This document shows positions 1 to 6,178 of a DNA stretch of 8,373 bases, piece after piece. The notes under the pieces are model-generated. The model worked only from the letters and a program-made list of their open reading frames with translations, made no database searches and was not told the DNA's origin. The position numbers and the translations under genes were made by a program. Origin of the DNA: an uncultured Lachnospiraceae bacterium (GTDB taxonomy: Bacteria > Bacillota > Clostridia > Lachnospirales > Lachnospiraceae); the NCBI GenBank assembly GCA_900554925.1, contig USJG01000100.1:1-8373 (forward strand), written 5' to 3'. The number at the start of each line of letters is the position of its first letter. The stretch's first letter is position 1.

Positions 1-68
1 GCCACTTTAGTATGAAATTTTGTTTTTATACTTGACTTTCTTTAATAGTTAGTCTGGTATTATTTTTA

Positions 69-563
69 TTATTTTCCGACTGAAAATGTGACCGTTACTT
101 CGCCGCTGCCCAGGGCTTCCTCCCAGCCGGTCAGATCGTCGATTTTTCCAAGCCTTGTGTAACTCCAGGAATTGGAACCGTAAAAAATCACAATCTGGCT
201 GCTGTTATACAGTACAATGTCACCGGCCTGGGTAGTGATCTGGCTGTTGCTGGTGGGAAGGCTTGTTCCCAGAGGGCCTACCTTCTCAAAACCGGAGTAA
301 TCGCTCATTTCAATTACTACCGGCGCTTCGCGCATCATCTCCACAAAAGCATCCACAGCCGCGTTATCCTCTAGCGCAGCCGTAAAAATGGTTCCATTTA
401 CTTCTACATTCAGTTTCATCTCGGTTTCCTCCAAAACTGTCTCCGGTTCTGAACTACTCTCTAACGAAGCAGGAGAACTGTCCTGCGCAGGTTCAGCCGT
501 TCCACTGGCCGCAAGCGCGATCATCAGACCTACGCCTACAAAAAAAAGTAAAAATCGTTTCAA
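69..563 (-). CDS. Cyclophilin-like-fold secreted or membrane-tethered protein
   Basis: The 164-residue product has three parts. Residues 1-20 form an N-terminal export signal (MKRF, then a hydrophobic run). Residues 22-48 are a Ser/Glu/Pro-rich linker. From about residue 49 to 162 there is a beta-rich domain that resembles the small bacterial cyclophilin-like family (PF18050/TM1367 type): it opens with MKLNVEVNGTIF, has a GDIVLYNSSQIVIFYG core and ends GEVTVTFSV. Members of this fold are not proven to be prolyl isomerases; their function is unknown. The start codon is TTG at 561-563, supported by an AAGGAGGG ribosome site 6 nt upstream. The signal ends L-A-A-S-G, one base away from a lipoprotein box (see findings). 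It is the last gene of the four-gene operon, 28 nt after the reductase gene. I see no clear terminator after it (1-68). The fold call is from remembered family resemblance; the signal sequence is direct. Confidence 0.75.
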   Translation of the reverse strand: MKRFLLFFVGVGLMIALAASGTAEPAQDSSPASLESSSEPETVLEETEMKLNVEVNGTIFTAALEDNAAVDAFVEMMREAPVVIEMSDYSGFEKVGPLGTSLPTSNSQITTQAGDIVLYNSSQIVIFYGSNSWSYTRLGKIDDLTGWEEALGSGEVTVTFSVGK

Positions 564-569
564 TACAAT

Positions 570-577
570 CCCTCCTT
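570..577 (-). promoter_or_regulatory. Ribosome binding site fixing a TTG start
   Basis: AAGGAGGG on the minus strand sits 6 nt before the TTG codon at 561-563. There is no in-frame ATG at a sensible distance, so this site is what decides the start of the cyclophilin-like gene. Confidence 0.75.
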
Positions 578-591
578 AATGAGCGGTGTGT

Positions 592-1686
592 TTATCGCCC
601 GAAATAATCGGCAATCTCTCTCATTCGTGCGGTTTGCACTACGGAAAATGGGCAGCGACTGTCACAATGCCCGCACTGAACGCAGTTTGAAGCATGCAAA
701 TCCAGGCCCTCATAATGCTCTGCCGCCATAGCATCCCCGTTTTTCGCCAGGTCATAATATTTATTGATCAGTCCAATATCCAGCCCCACAGGACAGGGTT
801 TGCAGTGGTTGCAGTAAACACATTTTCCAACCGCTTCCGCAGGACTGAAAGAACCAATGATCGAATAATCCCGTTCTTCCTCCGAAGCGGTAAAGAAACC
901 CAGCAGATGCTCAACCTGTGAAACGCTGCTCATACCAGGAAGTACCGTCAACACGCCAGGCCGATCAAGGGCATACTGCATACATTGATACTGTGTCAGC
1001 GCCTCCCCGAAAGGGGAGATGGAAGCATCCAGCAGTTGTCCGCCGGAAAAAGGCTTCATAACAGAGATTCCAATGCCCTCCGCCTCGCAGCGGCGGTAAA
1101 CTGCCGCCCGTTCCTCCACGGAGCCCCTGGCGTAATCGCCCTGTTGATAATCATAACCGGGATTGACCGAAAACATCAGCATATCCACCGGCACGTCATT
1201 CAGTACACGCTGGATGGTAGCCGGAGTATGGGAAGACAGGCCGATATGCCGGACAACGCCCTCCTTTTTCAGCTCCATCAGATAGGCCAGCACTCCATGT
1301 TGCTGATAATCCCGCCAGTCTGAAAGTTCGTCAATACAATGGATAAATCCATAGTCAATATAGTCCGTGCCGAGCTGCGTGAGCTGCTGGGCAATGCTGC
1401 GCTTTACTGTTTCTCCGTCTGTGCTCCAGCCATAAGTCCCGGCAGAATAATCCGCACCAAAATGTATTTGGTATAAGACATTCTTTCGCACATCACCTAA
1501 CGCCTTTCCAAAATAGGGAAAGGTCTTTCCGTCCGCTGTGGCAAGATCAAAGTAATTGATGCCGCCCTCATAAGCTCTCCGAATGGCCGCAACTGCCTCT
1601 GTTTCTTTCGCCTCGGCAATATAAGAAGTACCAAAGCCCAGTGCACTGATCCTGTCACCGGTTCTTTTATTTACCCTGTATTCCAT
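592..1686 (-). CDS. Aldo/keto reductase family protein with C-terminal double [4Fe-4S] domain (COG1453 type)
   Basis: The 364-residue protein has a TIM-barrel aldo/keto reductase part (about 1-285) and a ferredoxin-like tail (about 286-364), so it is probably a cytoplasmic oxidoreductase. The barrel shows LGFGTSY near residue 16, GINYFDLA (D47), DYIDYGFIHC (H116) and the SVMKPFSGG strand. The tail has two cysteine sets: C289, C292, C295, C298 followed by Pro, and C335, C338, C341, C345 followed by Pro, which is the pattern for two [4Fe-4S] clusters. Substrate and electron partner are unknown. The usual catalytic Tyr and Lys of the tetrad appear to be replaced. I chose the ATG at 1684-1686 (MEYRVNKRTGD) because AAGGAGG lies 6 nt upstream. 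An in-frame ATG 42 nt earlier would overlap the upstream gene and adds an unrelated MRLCVSALSRR leader. It is the third gene of the operon, 26 nt after the DUF3737 gene. Confidence 0.88.
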   Translation of the reverse strand: MEYRVNKRTGDRISALGFGTSYIAEAKETEAVAAIRRAYEGGINYFDLATADGKTFPYFGKALGDVRKNVLYQIHFGADYSAGTYGWSTDGETVKRSIAQQLTQLGTDYIDYGFIHCIDELSDWRDYQQHGVLAYLMELKKEGVVRHIGLSSHTPATIQRVLNDVPVDMLMFSVNPGYDYQQGDYARGSVEERAAVYRRCEAEGIGISVMKPFSGGQLLDASISPFGEALTQYQCMQYALDRPGVLTVLPGMSSVSQVEHLLGFFTASEEERDYSIIGSFSPAEAVGKCVYCNHCKPCPVGLDIGLINKYYDLAKNGDAMAAEHYEGLDLHASNCVQCGHCDSRCPFSVVQTARMREIADYFGR

Positions 1687-1692
1687 GATTTT

Positions 1693-1699
1693 CCTCCTT
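1693..1699 (-). promoter_or_regulatory. Ribosome binding site deciding the reductase start
   Basis: AAGGAGG on the minus strand, 6 nt before the ATG at 1684-1686. It selects this start over the in-frame ATG at 1726-1728, which lies inside the upstream gene. Confidence 0.8.
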
Positions 1700-1712
1700 C
1701 TCGATAAAGCGC

Positions 1713-2591
1713 TTACGCACAGGCGCACCGATCGATCTTATTGTTTTCTCCCTGCTGATCGCCAACCACGATTTCGCCCCTGGCATTTTCATCATCCCGA
1801 ATGATTTCCTCCACAGCGGGAACAATGATCCGTCCGGCATAGGGATTTTTAATACTGATAACCGGAGTAGTAACAGTAGCCTGCACATCGCTTCTCTCAA
1901 AAGCAAAATCAGCTCCCTCCATTTCACAGTCAATGAGCTTCAGATTTTTGCAGTAGCACAGAGGCTGGGTGCCGATGATCTTGCAGCGCTCGAAGGTTAC
2001 GTTCTCGCAGTACCAGGCCAGATACTCGCCCTTGACAATGCTGTCCCGCACCACGATATTTTTCGCATGCCAGAAGGCGTCCTTGGTGTCAAACACACAA
2101 TTTTCAAAAACGGAGTCCTCGATATACTGGAAGGAATACTTACCTTTCATCTGCACATTTTTGAAATGCAGATGGTCGGAGCGCATCATAAAATACTCGC
2201 TTTCCGCAGTACAGTCCTCCATCCTGATGCCGCAGACAGACCAGCCAAATTCCGGGGAGACAATATCGCAGCTTTTCATTTTCACTTCTGCACATTCCCG
2301 AAGGGCTTTGATGCCGTGAAGTTTTGTGCCGGTGATCGTGATGTGGTCGGAATACCAAAGAGCCGCCCGGCAAGCCTGCGTCATCTCGGAATCATGGATT
2401 TCCAGCCCATGGTCGTGCCAGAAGGGATAGCGCAGATTGAAAAAGCTGCGCTCAGCCCGCACATCCGAGCATTCTTTAAAGGCGCTCTCTCCATCGGCAG
2501 GACCGTCAAAGCTGCAATCCAGCACAGTAACATCTCTGCTCCCATACAGAGCTCGTTCCATATCAAAAGTTTCGTTCTGAATAACATTCAT
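1713..2591 (-). CDS. DUF3737-type right-handed beta-helix protein
   Basis: The 292-residue protein is built of short repeating strands of roughly 20 residues, in which a hydrophobic position is followed by N/D-S/C (DCSF, DSEM, SCDI, DCTA, NCVF, DSIV, RCKI, DCEM). This is typical of a pectate-lyase-like right-handed beta-helix. The opening (MNVIQNETFDMERALYG) and the aromatic FWHDHGLEI and LAWYCENV segments match what I recall of DUF3737 (PF12541). No signal peptide is visible, so it is probably cytoplasmic. The helix ends around residue 240, and a charged tail (about 255-292) follows. No catalytic set can be assigned and the biochemical role is unknown. The ATG at 2589-2591 is preceded by AGGAGG 8 nt upstream. 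It lies 29 nt after the 79-residue gene and 26 nt before the reductase gene, so it is very likely cotranscribed with both. Confidence 0.82.
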   Translation of the reverse strand: MNVIQNETFDMERALYGSRDVTVLDCSFDGPADGESAFKECSDVRAERSFFNLRYPFWHDHGLEIHDSEMTQACRAALWYSDHITITGTKLHGIKALRECAEVKMKSCDIVSPEFGWSVCGIRMEDCTAESEYFMMRSDHLHFKNVQMKGKYSFQYIEDSVFENCVFDTKDAFWHAKNIVVRDSIVKGEYLAWYCENVTFERCKIIGTQPLCYCKNLKLIDCEMEGADFAFERSDVQATVTTPVISIKNPYAGRIIVPAVEEIIRDDENARGEIVVGDQQGENNKIDRCACA

Positions 2592-2620
2592 TGTTTTTTC
2601 CTCCTATTCCCGTAGGTGGC

Positions 2621-2860
2621 TTATAATGCCGTCTTGCACTTTTTATTTAATTGATAGGTCAAATAATCTAGGCAGTCGATACGCTTTTCTTCCTTATGGA
2701 CCCGGTCCAGAAGCTGCTGCCTTTGTCTGGCAAGCAGTTTCAACTGTTCTCCCGTCTTTCCCTCTGCATCCAGAGAAAAAAATTCTTTGATAATTTCGGA
2801 ATCACAGCCGGCGTCCTCCAGATTCTGGATCACAGACTGCACAGACGTATCATTAGACAT
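2621..2860 (-). CDS. Small helical protein of unknown function
   Basis: The product has 79 residues and no signal or membrane segment. It appears to be almost wholly alpha-helical. An N-terminal segment (VIQNLEDAGCDSEIIKEFF, residues 10-28) resembles a small helical bundle. A longer amphipathic helix follows (about 36-74), rich in Gln, Lys, Arg and Leu and ending IDCLDYLTYQL. The second half recalls the C-terminal dimerisation helices of MerR-type regulators, but there is no helix-turn-helix, so I do not assign a function. It has three Cys (19, 63, 75). The ATG at 2858-2860 has a moderate AAGGGG site 8 nt upstream. As the first gene of the operon it lies closest to the promoter at 2896-2924. 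Length, ribosome site and operon spacing support a real gene. Confidence 0.72.
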   Translation of the reverse strand: MSNDTSVQSVIQNLEDAGCDSEIIKEFFSLDAEGKTGEQLKLLARQRQQLLDRVHKEEKRIDCLDYLTYQLNKKCKTAL

Positions 2861-2895
2861 TGAACTTTCCCCTTTTTTCTTATTTTCACAATCTC

Positions 2896-2924
2896 AGTAT
2901 AGAATCAGAAATTTAAGATAGCAA
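2896..2924 (-). promoter_or_regulatory. Promoter of the four-gene operon
   Basis: On the minus strand the -35 box TTGCTA (2919-2924) and the -10 box TATACT (2896-2901) are separated by exactly 17 nt. The expected transcript start is near 2889, giving a leader of about 30 nt before the first gene. The -35 box directly abuts the palindrome at 2925-2949. Confidence 0.72.
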
Positions 2925-2949
2925 ATACTTATTTATAATACATTAGTAT
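2925..2949. promoter_or_regulatory. 25-bp imperfect palindrome, likely LysR operator
   Basis: The arms ATACTTATTTAT and ATACATTAGTAT are centred on position 2937 and pair at 10 of 12 positions; only the 6th and 9th pairs fail. The palindrome fills the space between the two divergent -35 boxes: it touches the minus-strand -35 and stops 2 nt before the plus-strand -35. LysR-family regulators typically bind such AT-rich dyads with a T-N11-A core in the intergenic space next to their own gene. Binding is inferred, not shown. Confidence 0.6.
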
Positions 2950-2951
2950 AA

Positions 2952-2980
2952 TTGAAACCTATATGAATTTTTGTTATACT
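2952..2980 (+). promoter_or_regulatory. Promoter of the LysR-type regulator gene
   Basis: The -35 box TTGAAA (2952-2957) and the -10 box TATACT (2975-2980) are spaced by 17 nt. The expected transcript start is near 2987, about 38 nt before the ATG at 3026. An AGGAGG ribosome site lies at 3011-3016. Confidence 0.75.
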
Positions 2981-3025
2981 GGATCCAAGTCAAAAAGACC
3001 CTAACACACAAGGAGGATATTCATT

Positions 3026-4033
3026 ATGGAGCTGCGAGTATTACAATATTTTCTGGCCGTGGCAAGGGAACAGAGTATTTCCGGGGCGGCAGAATCTCTG
3101 CATCTTTCCCAGCCCACCCTTTCCACCCAGTTAAAGGCGTTGGAGGAGGAACTGGGAAAACAGCTTTTAATCCGCGGCAGCAAGGGTTCCCGGAAGGTTA
3201 CGCTTACGGAGGAGGGGATGGTTCTGCGCAAACGGGCGGAGGAAATTCTTCAGCTGGTAAAAAGAGCAGAGGAGGAAATCACCCTGTCCGATGAAAGCAT
3301 TGCAGGAGACGTGTATATTGGAACAGGCGAAACGGATATTGTCCGCCTCATGGCAAAAGCAGCCAAAAAAATTCAGGAACAGTATCCGGATATCCATTAC
3401 CACATTTCCAGCGGCAATGCCGAATATGTTCTTGAATCTTTGGATAAAGGCCTGATTGACTTTGGGCTGATCTACGGAACGGCCGACCCTCAGAAATACG
3501 AATCCATCCCCATTCCGATAAAAGATACCTGGGGAGTTTTAATGCGCCGGGATTCTCCACTTTCCCGGAAAGAGTTCATTCAGCCGGAAGATCTGTGGGA
3601 TAAGCCTCTGATCGTTTCCCATCAGAAATCCGACAACCCATACGTAATACGCTGGCTGAAACAGGATATTTCCAAATTGAATATTGTGGCCACCTATAAT
3701 CTGGTCTTCAACGCGTCTCTTCTGGCAGACGAAGGTCTGGGGTATGTCCTTACCCTCGCCAAACTTATCAACACCGAAGGAAGCAATCTTTGCTTCCGGC
3801 CGCTGTCCCCGCAGCTTGAGGCGGCTGCCTGTATTGTCTGGAAACGGTATCAGGTGTTTTCCAAAGCAGCAGAACGATTCCTTCAGCATTTACAGGAGAT
3901 GTTGATTCAACAAAACAACTATGCTATTCTAAACAAAAAGGAGGAACAATGTCATGGCACTTCTTCAAGTAAATTTCCTTTCTCAGACGCTGAGACGAAC
4001 CGTACCCATTCAAGTAGTATTGCCCTCGGATAA
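3026..4033 (+). CDS. LysR-type transcriptional regulator
   Basis: The N-terminus (1-60) is a clear LysR winged helix-turn-helix: MELRVLQYFLAVA, SISGAAESLHLSQPTLS, then LEEELGKQLLIRG and KVTLTEEG. A linker helix follows (about 64-90), then a two-lobed effector-binding domain (about 93-292) with GDVYIGTGET, LIDFGLIYG and GLGYVLTLAKL. The effector is unknown. The family usually ends near residue 290-305. Here the frame runs on to 335, and its last 26 codons overlap the esterase gene in another frame. The tail from about 296 has no family look. The ATG has AGGAGG 9 nt upstream. By position, the protein probably controls itself and the divergent four-gene operon through the palindrome at 2925-2949, and perhaps the downstream esterase. 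Confidence 0.93.
   Translation: MELRVLQYFLAVAREQSISGAAESLHLSQPTLSTQLKALEEELGKQLLIRGSKGSRKVTLTEEGMVLRKRAEEILQLVKRAEEEITLSDESIAGDVYIGTGETDIVRLMAKAAKKIQEQYPDIHYHISSGNAEYVLESLDKGLIDFGLIYGTADPQKYESIPIPIKDTWGVLMRRDSPLSRKEFIQPEDLWDKPLIVSHQKSDNPYVIRWLKQDISKLNIVATYNLVFNASLLADEGLGYVLTLAKLINTEGSNLCFRPLSPQLEAAACIVWKRYQVFSKAAERFLQHLQEMLIQQNNYAILNKKEEQCHGTSSSKFPFSDAETNRTHSSSIALG
3902..3930 (+). promoter_or_regulatory. Putative promoter of the esterase gene inside the LysR 3' end
   Basis: TTGATT (3902-3907) and TATTCT (3925-3930) are spaced by 17 nt, and a TGc extension lies directly before the -10 box. Transcription would start near 3937, followed at once by the ribosome site at 3939-3944. The promoter lies inside the aberrant C-terminal tail of the LysR frame, which suggests that this DNA was originally intergenic. 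Confidence 0.5.
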
Positions 4034-4781
4034 AATCCTCTCTTACGATGGACGTACCAGTAAGGCCAGGCCCTTTAAAACCTTATATCTGCTTCATGGG
4101 CTTTTAGGCAACTACACCGACTGGCTCACAAACACCAATATCCAGCGCCTTTCGGAGGAGCGAAATCTGGCTGTAGTCATGCCCTCAGGAGAAAACAGCT
4201 TTTATGTAGATCAGTTGCTTCCCAATAATGATTTTGGGGAATACATCGGCAGGGAGCTGGTAGAAATCACCCGCAAAATGTTTCCCCTTTCCCACCGCCG
4301 GGAAGATACTTTTATTGCCGGCCTTTCTATGGGCGGCTTCGGCGCTGTCAGAAACGGCTTAAAATACTATGATACCTTTGGATATATCGGCGTATTTTCC
4401 GGAGCGGTCCAGGTTTTTGAACTTCCGCCAGATAAGCCCGGCCGGGCGCTCTTTGGGGAGGATGCCATCTTTGGCGAACTTTCCCTGGCAGCCGTCAGCG
4501 ATAAAAATCCCCGAATCGCTTTTCAGCAGATGGCGCAGGCACTGCATGGCGACACAGCCGCCTATCCCAAAATCTATATGGCCTGCGGTGAACAGGATGA
4601 TCTGCTTACCGCAAATCAGTCTCTTCGGGATTTTCTGATACAAAACGGGGCAGATGTGCTCTGGCGCCAAAGTCCCGGCGGGCACACCTGGGATTTCTGG
4701 CACGCGCAGATCAATCAGCTTATGGATTGGCTGCCACTGGAGGAGGCTGTTTTGGGAATAAACAGTGGAAATGTTATTTGA
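3954..4781 (+). CDS. Serine esterase of the PF00756 (esterase D/tributyrin esterase-like) family
   Basis: The 275-residue protein is an alpha/beta-hydrolase that probably acts on short-chain acyl esters in the cytoplasm, as no signal peptide is visible. The oxyanion region is LYLLHGLLG (H48, G49). The nucleophile elbow is GLSMGG with Ser125. The likely acid is D215 in ACGEQDDLL, and the catalytic His is H244 in PGGHTWDFW. The opening (MALLQVNFLSQTL) and VVMPSGENSFYVD are typical of Firmicutes EstA-like esterases. The exact substrate, such as an acetyl, feruloyl or tributyrin-type ester, cannot be read from the sequence. The ATG at 3954 has AAGGAGG ending 9 nt upstream. An ATG at 3949 is in a frame that stops after seven codons. 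The gene begins inside the LysR frame and its last 8 nt overlap the convergent regulator gene. Confidence 0.9.
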   Translation: MALLQVNFLSQTLRRTVPIQVVLPSDKILSYDGRTSKARPFKTLYLLHGLLGNYTDWLTNTNIQRLSEERNLAVVMPSGENSFYVDQLLPNNDFGEYIGRELVEITRKMFPLSHRREDTFIAGLSMGGFGAVRNGLKYYDTFGYIGVFSGAVQVFELPPDKPGRALFGEDAIFGELSLAAVSDKNPRIAFQQMAQALHGDTAAYPKIYMACGEQDDLLTANQSLRDFLIQNGADVLWRQSPGGHTWDFWHAQINQLMDWLPLEEAVLGINSGNVI

Positions 4782-6120
4782 CAACCCATTGTCCTGATTT
4801 GCGGCTACCAATACGCTCGATAATCCCCTTTTCCCTCAGTTTTTTTATAACTCGTCTTATCTGCCTGTCAGAACGATTCAGTTTTTGAGAAAGCTGTGCC
4901 TGTGTGATATAAGAATTTTCTCTCATTGCTGATAATACTGTTTCCTCCAACGTAACATCTAACAGGACATTTAATGGGTCATTTATTAGGACATTGTGAT
5001 CTTTTAAAACGTTCTGCTGTCCTAAAGGTGTAAATTTTACCATAATATCTTCTAAGTGAAGTGTATATTCGGGCATTGGAACACCATGCTTTTTACATGT
5101 CTCGCAGATTTTTTCTATTCCTCGTCCCCATGTTTCCACATATCCTGCCCTGAAAAACCCATTGGCTATATTGGGGTTGTAAGGCTGTGAACGATGCTTT
5201 TCCATTAAAGTTTCTACTGTCCATCCCACCGGAAAGACACAATCATTACTGATATATACCGCATCTTCATGTATTCGAATCTGTATTGGAATTAATGCCG
5301 CATAATTTGAATGGATAATTGCATTATATACCGCCTCCCTAATTGCCGCTTTAGGAAGAGGATACGTTTCAATTCTGGTAACGTTATCGTAAGATATTAT
5401 GGCTTTCATATACTTCAAATAAATCAATTCTATGACCCTGTCTGCCTGTATAAACAAAGATCCATGAATCTCATCCTGATAGCGTAGATCAGAGCCTTCG
5501 CCAAAATATCCAATTTTAATATATGCACCCGTAATCCATTTTTCCGGATTGCGATGAAACAAGAGAATTGCTGCGCGTTTCAGCTTACCATGTTCAAGAA
5601 GACCAAGACTGTCCAGAAGCTGTTCGTTGCTCAAATTTAAGTCTTTTTCTGTCATACGTCCACTACGCAAAGCCTCCCGCCGGAAAATGTCAAAACTCTC
5701 TTTATCCAGATCTTCAACGGTAACATCATCCACTGGAACTGCGTCCCATTTATATCCCGTTTTAGAGAGTAAAAACTCCGTTAGGGCGGCTCCCTTAAGA
5801 AGCTGCTTTGTACTTCCGCTACGATAATGATATTCTCCCTTATAATTTACCGGATAGCTGCTCGGATTCACACATATTTCAATGTAGTCTTCCCCATCCT
5901 GCGTCAGCAGATTGACATCCACAATAATACCAAGGATATCCCTTACTTTATTTGGAATGTCCTCCAACAGCTTTTTACTGTCTGGCACACCAATGACATT
6001 GCCTTTGTCATTGGTTCCAATATATATCTTGCCACCCTGAGCATTTGCAAAACCACAGATCCATTTCAAATACTCGTCACGCCAGGATTCTTTCCATTCT
6101 ATGTTTTGGTTTTCTGCCAT
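4774..6120 (-). CDS. AlbA_2/Schlafen-domain ATP-binding regulator with C-terminal winged helix (COG2865 type)
   Basis: The 448-residue protein has three modules. Residues 1-115 are an AlbA_2 (Schlafen AlbA) domain: IEWKESWRDEYLKWICGFAN, then GGKIYIGTND.G, and later YHYRSGSTKQL. Residues about 180-365 fit the HATPase_c_4 (GHKL-like) type: AAILLFHRNP, REAVYNAIIHSNY (an N-box-like motif, N266 and H270), NPNIANGFFRAGYVETWGRGIEKI. Residues 390-448 are a winged helix: YITQAQLSQKLNRSDRQIRRVIKKLREKGIIERIG. A linker with repeated NVL units (370-389) joins the last two. Such proteins are called transcriptional regulators or DNA-binding ATPases, but few have been tested and no target is known here. The ATG is preceded by GTGGAGG 4 nt upstream. 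Sampled lines of this gene look more AT-rich (35-42% GC) than a sampled line of the esterase gene (48%), which fits an accessory gene but is weak evidence. Confidence 0.88.
   Translation of the reverse strand: MAENQNIEWKESWRDEYLKWICGFANAQGGKIYIGTNDKGNVIGVPDSKKLLEDIPNKVRDILGIIVDVNLLTQDGEDYIEICVNPSSYPVNYKGEYHYRSGSTKQLLKGAALTEFLLSKTGYKWDAVPVDDVTVEDLDKESFDIFRREALRSGRMTEKDLNLSNEQLLDSLGLLEHGKLKRAAILLFHRNPEKWITGAYIKIGYFGEGSDLRYQDEIHGSLFIQADRVIELIYLKYMKAIISYDNVTRIETYPLPKAAIREAVYNAIIHSNYAALIPIQIRIHEDAVYISNDCVFPVGWTVETLMEKHRSQPYNPNIANGFFRAGYVETWGRGIEKICETCKKHGVPMPEYTLHLEDIMVKFTPLGQQNVLKDHNVLINDPLNVLLDVTLEETVLSAMRENSYITQAQLSQKLNRSDRQIRRVIKKLREKGIIERIGSRKSGQWVVK
4954..5013 (-). repeat. Short in-frame linker repeat (NVL units) in the AlbA_2 regulator
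   Basis: Codons 370-389 encode three degenerate units beginning Asn-Val-Leu (at residues 370, 376 and 384), each followed by an acidic or polar residue. The last two share the 8-mer AATGTCCT, 24 nt apart. The repeat lies between the ATPase and winged-helix domains. Confidence 0.45.
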
Positions 6121-6178
6121 ATTTCCTCCACTGAAACATCAATACATTATTTAGCTATTATTTCAAGATATTTCTATT

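Noticed and set aside
9..32. Palindrome AGTATGAAA...TTTTTATACT left of the first operon's end
   Set aside because: About 8 of 9 arm positions pair or wobble, but it is AT-rich, has no T-run suited to a terminator, and its resemblance to the LysR dyad ends (AGTAT/ATACT) is in the opposite order; probably chance.
32..63. TTGACT followed by TATTAT as a plus-strand promoter
   Set aside because: The spacing to TATTAT is 20 nt and the 17-nt position (TGGTAT) is a poor match; it would also read antisense into the operon.
1687..1728. Longer reductase start at 1728
   Set aside because: It overlaps the DUF3737 gene by 16 nt, has no ribosome site and adds residues unlike the family; AAGGAGG fits the ATG at 1686.
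2067..2615. 182-codon plus-strand open frame opposite the DUF3737 gene
   Set aside because: It is a shadow of the minus-strand gene, which has a family match, a ribosome site and operon spacing; the plus frame looks like no protein family.
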